The notes below the pieces were generated by a model, which saw nothing but the letters and a program-made list of their open reading frames with translations, was not told the origin of the DNA and ran no database searches. 64,000 nucleotides of DNA from Theristus sp. LFF4_11 (taxonomy: Eukaryota; Nematoda; Chromadorea; Monhysterida; Xyalidae): NCBI GenBank assembly GCA_030248135.1, contig JASANC010004591.1:1-64000 (forward strand), given 5' to 3'. Shown in pieces: positions 59,301 through 64,000 of this stretch; the first letter of the stretch is position 1; each line of letters starts with the position of its first letter. The position numbers and the translations under genes are program-made.

Positions 59301-61687
59301 CACAAAAAAGATGAAACACATGAAACCTAGCCTGACGCAAAATAGAAAAAAACTACAAATCAAAAAGCAAAAACTGCAACGACAAACGACCAACTTTGAT
59401 CTGGCGACCGCGGAACAGCGAGTCGTCGAGGGCGGTCGCCGTGTGCACCGACTCCATGTCGGCGAACTCGATGTACGCGAAACTGAAATGGTTAAATAAA
59501 ATGAAGTGGGTGTCGACTTGTTGCAATGCAACGCGAGGTCGCGCTTTTCGAAACTGCAGGTGCAAGCCATACAGTGAATCGCGTTTTCATTTCAAGTTTT
59601 CTGTCTGTGCTTGCTATAATCAATTCAATACAATCGTGTGAGTGAGTAACATACACGCGATTGTTTCATGAAATGACAGCAAAAACAGAAAATGGCTGAA
59701 TGTTGAAATGGGAACCAGTGGGAATTCAGGCGTAATTTATACCTCCATCAGTCAGACCCTAAAAATGACCATCAGGTAGGACAATAAGCCGAACACTCTC
59801 TCTTCAAAAGAAACCAGGCAAACAAAGCAGAACACGAAGCGCACCCTTTCGGATGTCCGCTGAATTTGTCGCACAAAATTGTGACGCGATTTATGGAACC
59901 GCAGCCGTGGAAATGCGCCTCGAGTTCTTCGGCAGTGGCGCCGTAGTCGACCTAAACTGTTTTTTTAATTGTCGCAAAAATTTAAAAACTCCGAACGCTG
60001 ATTGGCTGTATTTGTCATTTGCACCGCCTACCAGCAGCGCGGCGGCAATATCAACGAACAATGACAATGAACGCCCTGACTTTTGAATGTCTTTTACCAT
60101 CAATCGATCCTCATTTTTTTGGTGTCCTCCCTGAAGGGGCATTGAATTCATGAAACAGTATTTAATGACCGCGTAGATATGTTTTAACACAGCTGCGCAT
60201 CACTAATTACTGCTTTATGAATCCCACTTAAAAATTAGGTGTCTTGAGATAAAAGTCCTGAAGTAACTGTCAACAGCACTGAAAATACAAGAATGCTAGT
60301 TTCGATAAGAAAGCTACAAGCTACTTTGTTACTTCGGCCATCAAATTCAATACAAAGACACAGCCAATGATTTGTAGATAGCAGAGCGGCAACAAATTCA
60401 GAAAAATCAGTTGTAAAAAGGCTTTTCGCTTTGCGATTTTCTGTCTTCTGCAACCCGATTCAAACTGCTGGTTGTCGTTCTTAATTTTTTGAACGTCTTT
60501 TATATATTTAATTTTAGTCTCAATTTTTCTTGGCACCTAACCTGTTTAGGTGCGAAGAATTCTGACTAAGAGTGAAGAAGCTTTGAACAAAAAGAGACAA
60601 TGGTTTCAAGTGAAACTAACGTTGCCGACGTAAACGGATCTGGCGTCAATTTCGCCCTTTTCTTCAACGGACATGTTCAACGGGCTGTCTGAAAAAATGG
60701 AAACCGAATAATTTAAAAAATGATTTAAAATTCCATGTTGCTATTTTGATTCAAAATGACTTCTTGTGTTTCGATCAGACATTGTTTTCAGTGCCGAGCC
60801 TTTCTGATACAGTGAACTTGATAAAACTTGCATCTTTATGCGCAGCATTTGTGCTTTCCTCCCGACACCTCCGTCTGCAACTCTGTACAAGTTTTTTTGG
60901 CTGACCGATTGATGGCCCTTTGCAAAATTTTATGACTCAACCGTCTGAATGTATCAAATTTCGTTTCTATCGCTGAGCAGAAATGAATAAAACCAAAGAA
61001 AGAACGGCAAAAAAAGTACTCACTCAAGCCCGATGATCCGGTCGACGTGTTCAATTGCTTCTCAACTTCACTTTGCATCTTTCTGAATTTCTCTGCCTCC
61101 TCTTCCATTTCTCGTACTCGTGCTCGTATCGCCTCGAGATCCTGGAATCAAAAGTTGACGACTGAGCTCCAATTTTCTGTATTTTGCAAAAACACACACA
61201 TTTACATAACACTTTTCAATTCCGTTCGCTTCCACTCACACACAGTTGACACTATTTAGTCCTCCTGATGTCTGTTCTGTTGGTGACTACACCGTTGATT
61301 ATTGTTCACAAAGCCGACAAGAACAGGTTTCAGCCAGCTTTTCTTGCTCAATTGTCAGTTTGGTAAAATCCAGAGCAATGTTCTGAAGCTGGAAAACCAT
61401 TTTCGAGATAAAAAAAGGCCTGTTTTAAAACAGTTTTAAAAATTAAAACCGTGAAAAGAAACCTGTTTATTTTTAAAAAAACATAAAAACCGGTTTTTCC
61501 CATCCCTAGAAAACGCACTGACCGCGTCATCGTCGCCCATGGAGGCGTCTTCGGTGCTGCCGCCCACCGCTGCCGTGTTCATGTTGCTGCTGCTGCTGTG
61601 CGCCTGTTGTTCGTCTCCGTTTTCTTGCAGCAACGGGTCGCCGTTGACGTCGCGCAAAATGTCGCCGTCGCCGCCGTGATCAGACAT
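53312..61687 (-). CDS. PABPN1: Nuclear poly(A)-binding protein PABPN1 (PABP2)
   Basis: Six exons: 61687-61523 (ATG), 61141-61024, 60688-60621, 59951-59845, 59482-59395, 53449-53312 (stop); 227 residues. An acidic N-terminus (residues 1-55) has no polyalanine run. A coiled coil follows ([20 protein letters not shown]), then one RRM: RNP2 is SVYVGNV, then [41 protein letters not shown] (RNP1 part GFAYIEF) and [12 protein letters not shown]. The tail is Arg/Gly-rich ([24 protein letters not shown]), as in the family, where it is arginine-methylated. It binds nascent poly(A) and stimulates poly(A) polymerase in the nucleus. The last intron (53450-59394) is 5.9 kb and holds a whole GPCR gene on the other strand; the other introns are 0.3-0.9 kb. 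Confidence 0.97.
55054..58729 (+). CDS. Rhodopsin-class neuropeptide GPCR, vasopressin/oxytocin-GnRH/CCAP-like
   Basis: Four exons: 55054-55500, 55680-55945, 56226-56623, 58062-58729; 592 residues. Seven membrane segments can be placed: TM1 with GN ([15 protein letters not shown]), TM2 ([20 protein letters not shown]), TM3 ending [15 protein letters not shown]4 ([17 protein letters not shown]), TM5 ([15 protein letters not shown]), TM6 ([20 protein letters not shown]) and TM7 ([17 protein letters not shown]). LPQ in TM4, WAPF in TM6 and [10 protein letters not shown] are shared with vasopressin/oxytocin, GnRH/AKH and CCAP receptors; I cannot pick one ligand. N-glycosylation is possible at NETA. 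Oddities: a long Arg-rich first intracellular loop, a long third loop with an alanine run, a His-rich tail repeat, and an apparent GC-AG intron after exon 1 (CAG|GCGAGT). It lies inside PABPN1 intron 5, antisense. Confidence 0.93.
56842..57901. mobile_element. hT1 element copy 2, intact, in GPCR intron 3
   Basis: 1060 bp with perfect TIRs TAGGGTTAGGGG and CCCCTAACCCTA and a perfect 8-bp TSD AGCTGGAA (56834-56841 and 57902-57909). It is nearly identical to 3984-4996 apart from A/T tract lengths and a few substitutions. It makes up about three quarters of the 1438-bp intron. Confidence 0.96.
58288..58420 (+). repeat. Coding His-rich tandem repeat in the GPCR tail
   Basis: Three units of 14 codons: [28 protein letters not shown] and [14 protein letters not shown]. 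The DNA units (ATCATCATGATCACCATCAC...) are nearly identical, so length variation between individuals is likely. Confidence 0.9.
58812..58938. mobile_element. Hairpin MITE with TACAGAGC termini, copy 2 (downstream of the GPCR)
   Basis: CCATAGGAATACAGAGCGAGC at the left against GTTCGCTGCTCTGTATTCTG at the right, related to 45605-45732. It falls in or near the GPCR 3' end. Confidence 0.65.
60134..60236. mobile_element. Hairpin MITE family G, copy 3 (PABPN1 intron)
   Basis: GGGGCATTGAATTCATGAAAC, CAGTATTTAATGACCGCGTAG, ATGTTTTAACACAGC and CACTAATTACTGCTTTATGA match copies 1 and 2. The right edge reads CCCACTTAA. Confidence 0.75.
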
Positions 61688-62402
61688 TATGGACTTGGAT
61701 CTTGGATGGATTGGGGAGGGGATTGGGTTCCTGGCCAGTACCGTGGGCCCAAAACAATTTTCGAAGGGGGGGTATGGTGCCGACCAAAAAGTGAGGGGGG
61801 GTCCAACCTAGGGTTGGCACAGGAAAAAAACCGGTTTCTTTTCCGTTTTAAAACCGGTTTTTTTCCAGTTTTTTTTCTTGAAAAAATAAAGAACCGGTTT
61901 TTTACCTTAAAAATTTTCAAGCTTCGTGGTCAAAAATCACAATTCTTCGTTTGATTGATAAAATGTAAAATTATATTTTTTGAAAAAACGGTGCAGTGAA
62001 CTGGTGAAGCATCATTTTGCAGAAGCTTTTGAAGCAAGGGTCAAGTGAAATAATACGATGAAGACAAGGTGACTGCTAAACTAAGTGCATATGCAGACAC
62101 ACTGACGATGTTGTCGATTTGCAAAGGGTAACTGATGAAATGTTATTTTTCTTACGCAATCCGCTACCGGTTTCACTTTGCAGTTATGCAAATTTCGCCC
62201 CCTAATCGGGGTCAGCTATCCGGTCTTTTTTCAACCGTCCCTCCCCGCGCTCCACACACCTACACGGTCACTGCCCAGTCTTTGTTTTCAATTTATTGAA
62301 CGTGCTGCCCTGGAAACCAATAAAAGCGAAATTGGTTTGATTTGAAACAAAAAAATTGGGTAGCATTGGGTGGCAAAAATAGCAAATTAGGTCGGTTGTA
62401 TG

Positions 62403-62957
62403 CAGTACCGTGGGCCCAAAAAAATTTTCGAGGGGGGGGGTATGGTACCGTGGGGGGTGCCGACCAAAAAGTGAGGGGGGGGGGGTCCAACCTATGGTAC
62501 GTGGGACCCCCCCCAGGGGGGTCCCATGGGGGGGGTGCATTATTACAAAAATATCTGTGGGGGGGGGTCCACCCCCCCCCCCCCCATGAAATTTTTTCGC
62601 TTTAATTTGAAAGGAAAACTAAATTTTCTGCAAAATCTTTGAAATTACAATGAAGATGGTCAAGTTATCATATATTCAGCTTATATTATGGACTTTATAG
62701 ACAAAAAATCATGATTTTCGAGAAAAAAATTTAGGGTGTGCAGAAAATTTTGGGGGGGGGGGTGTCCGCCAGACAAAATTTCATGGGGGGGGGGGTGGGG
62801 GGGGGTCGGCCAAATTTTCGAGGGGGGGGTACGATGGGGGGGTGCCCGGTTTTTGGGGGGGGGGTGGCCCGGTGCCCCCCCCACCCCCACCCCCCCACGG
62901 TCTCGGGTGCTCTGGGGGGGGTGGACCCCCCCCACCCCCCCCCCGCCCACGGTACTG
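62403..62957. mobile_element. hT3 element, intact, nested in hT5
   Basis: 555 bp with 13-bp perfect TIRs CAGTACCGTGGGC and GCCCACGGTACTG and a perfect TSD GTTGTATG (62395-62402 and 62958-62965). The interior is mostly G and C homopolymers around an AT-rich centre. Confidence 0.96.
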
Positions 62958-62996
62958 GTTGTATGCCCTAAAACAGCATTTTACGCTACTCAAAAT

Positions 62997-63012
62997 CAGT
63001 ACCGTGGGCGGA
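62997..63012. mobile_element. 16-bp hT3 terminus stub with its own 8-bp TSD
   Basis: CAGTACCGTGGGCGGA lies between two perfect CTCAAAAT copies (62989-62996 and 63013-63020). The fragment copy of hT5 at 5029-5278 has a single CTCAAAAT here, which confirms an insertion. Only the left TIR plus three bases remains. Confidence 0.9.
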
Positions 63013-63212
63013 CTCAAAATCACTAATTTTGATGTATTTTCTATTTTGAGTTCAAGATGCCAAGTTCTGGAAAGTTTAGGAGCTGGGAAGCATTCGGTTT
63101 TTTATGGTTTTAAAACGGTTTTAAAACGGAAAAGAAACCGGTTTTTTTTCCTGGCAATATAAAAAACCGGTTTTTTACCAACCATAGTCAACCTATGGTA
63201 ACGTGGTGGGAC

Positions 63213-63889
63213 TAGAGATGTCAAGAAAAAAAATTTCTATTTTTTTTCTTTAAAAAAATTTTTTTTTAATTTTTTTCTTAAATGAAAGTTGTTCAGAATT
63301 TTTCAGGGAGTCCGAATATCACCATCTGAGGAGCCACCGACTTACCATATGACCCCCACTCATATGGGAGGAGGGTGAAAATTTCAGACTTGGTTTCGGC
63401 AATTCGGCGACCCCATTTTCCCACCGACGACATCACGTCTCGTGTTTTGCCTCTCAATTCACCTCAAATAACACGGAAACAAGTTCAACAACAAACCGGT
63501 GTGATCATGCTGACGACACGAGGCGAAACAGCAACGAGCAACCAACGAAGTTACGCTTGCAGTGGCAGACAGTGCAATTTCCACCTTTCGAGATCCTGAA
63601 AAACGATGCGTAAATGTGAGTTCTCTGCTTCTATCTCACCTTAGCGACATCGGAATTTGTTGAACTAGCCTTTGCGACGCTCAAGTACTTCAATGCGCGA
63701 GTCGATCATCACTCACCAAGGCTGAAAACAGTCGATAAATCAATCCAGAATACCACCTGCAGCGTTGAAGACTAAGTGACAAGGTAAAGTCAAAGAAAAT
63801 TTTTGTTGAACTTTCGAAAAATTATGCCAAAAACGGCATTTTCAGGGCACATTAAAGAAAAAATTTCAAAAATCTTTAATAAAAAAAAT
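63213..63889. mobile_element. hT2 element, right end truncated
   Basis: Starts TAGAGATGTCAAG and follows the 6017-6752 copy closely up to TTAATAAAAAAAAT, then switches abruptly to palindrome-family sequence. The last about 60 bases and the right TIR are missing. Confidence 0.88.
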
Positions 63890-64000
63890 GGTTGGCCTGT
63901 CGTACTAAATCAAACCACTGATGTTGGCAGACGTTGCCTAAACTAGCCTAAAACAAAACCTAATCCTAAAGCCTAATTCAAAGCTAAACAATATCCTGAC
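63890..64000. repeat. Palindrome-arm sequence, running off the window
   Basis: GGTTGGCCTGTCGTACTAAA through AAAGCTAAACAATATCCTGAC is collinear with about 83-195 of the left arm at the other end of the window. Confidence 0.88.

Larger units (their letters stand above)
61809..63186. mobile_element. hT5 element nested in hT3 and itself invaded by hT3
   Basis: Ends TAGGGTTGG and CCAACCATA. Both subterminal regions carry CCGGTTT-rich inverted sequence (AAACCGGTTTCTTTTCCGTT near the left; the inverse near the right). TSD: GTCCAACC (61801-61808) against GTCAACC (63187-63193), one base lost. It contains an intact hT3 at 62403-62957 and an hT3 stub at 62997-63012. Confidence 0.85.
61736..63212. mobile_element. 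hT3 element split by a nested hT5 element
   Basis: The hT3 left end CAGTACCGTGGGCCC at 61736 runs to GTCCAACC at 61808 and resumes as GTCAACCTATGG at 63187, matching the continuous hT3 sequence GTCCAACCTATGGTACGTGG at about 62486. The right part is then cut off at 63212 by an hT2 copy. It starts only 49 bases upstream of the PABPN1 ATG. Confidence 0.85.

Overview
This is eukaryotic, animal genomic DNA. Seven protein genes can be read from homology, six of them split by many short to mid-sized introns (GT-AG, plus one apparent GC-AG). Exons are GC-rich; introns and spacers are AT-richer and full of small inverted-repeat transposons. The gene set (NASP, NUP93, a SMYD-like protein, an MPP-type MAGUK, an EEF1AKMT4-like methyltransferase, PABPN1 and a neuropeptide-type GPCR) is metazoan. 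Gene compactness and T-rich TTTCAG-like acceptors suggest a small invertebrate, perhaps a nematode or other ecdysozoan; I cannot name the species.

Layout. 1-9.9 kb is a transposon cluster: a 4-kb near-palindrome, then hAT-like non-autonomous elements whose terminal inverted repeats (TIRs) and 8-bp target-site duplications (TSDs) can be read to the base, some nested inside each other. Local labels used here: hT1 (TIR TAGGGTTAGGGG), hT2 (TAGAGATGTC), hT3 (CAGTACCGTGGGC), hT4 (TAGGGTTGTTAAAA), hT5 (TAGGGTTGG). 10.4-16.6 kb: NASP (+). 17.7-26.6 kb: NUP93 (+). 29.2-31.3 kb: degenerate SMYD-like gene (+). 33.5-46.2 kb: MAGUK (-). 49.7-51.4 kb: EEF1AKMT4-like (-). 53.3-61.7 kb: PABPN1 (-), whose 5.9-kb last intron contains a whole GPCR gene on the opposite strand, whose third intron in turn contains an intact hT1 element. 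61.7-64 kb: a second nested transposon cluster that starts 49 bp upstream of the PABPN1 start codon and uses the same families as the left end.

The genes do not form a pathway. NASP (histone H3-H4 chaperone), NUP93 (nuclear pore scaffold) and PABPN1 (nuclear poly(A) binding) are housekeeping nuclear genes; the MAGUK and the GPCR serve cell junctions and signalling. Coordinates of splice junctions were chosen by GT/AG position, reading-frame phase and continuity of family homology; every reported junction is phase-consistent. The most interesting material is structural: the palindrome with mirror-image nested insertions, the nested elements with readable TSDs, the gene-in-intron-in-gene arrangement, inverted repeats bracketing a MAGUK exon, and a SMYD-like protein that lacks key SET residues.
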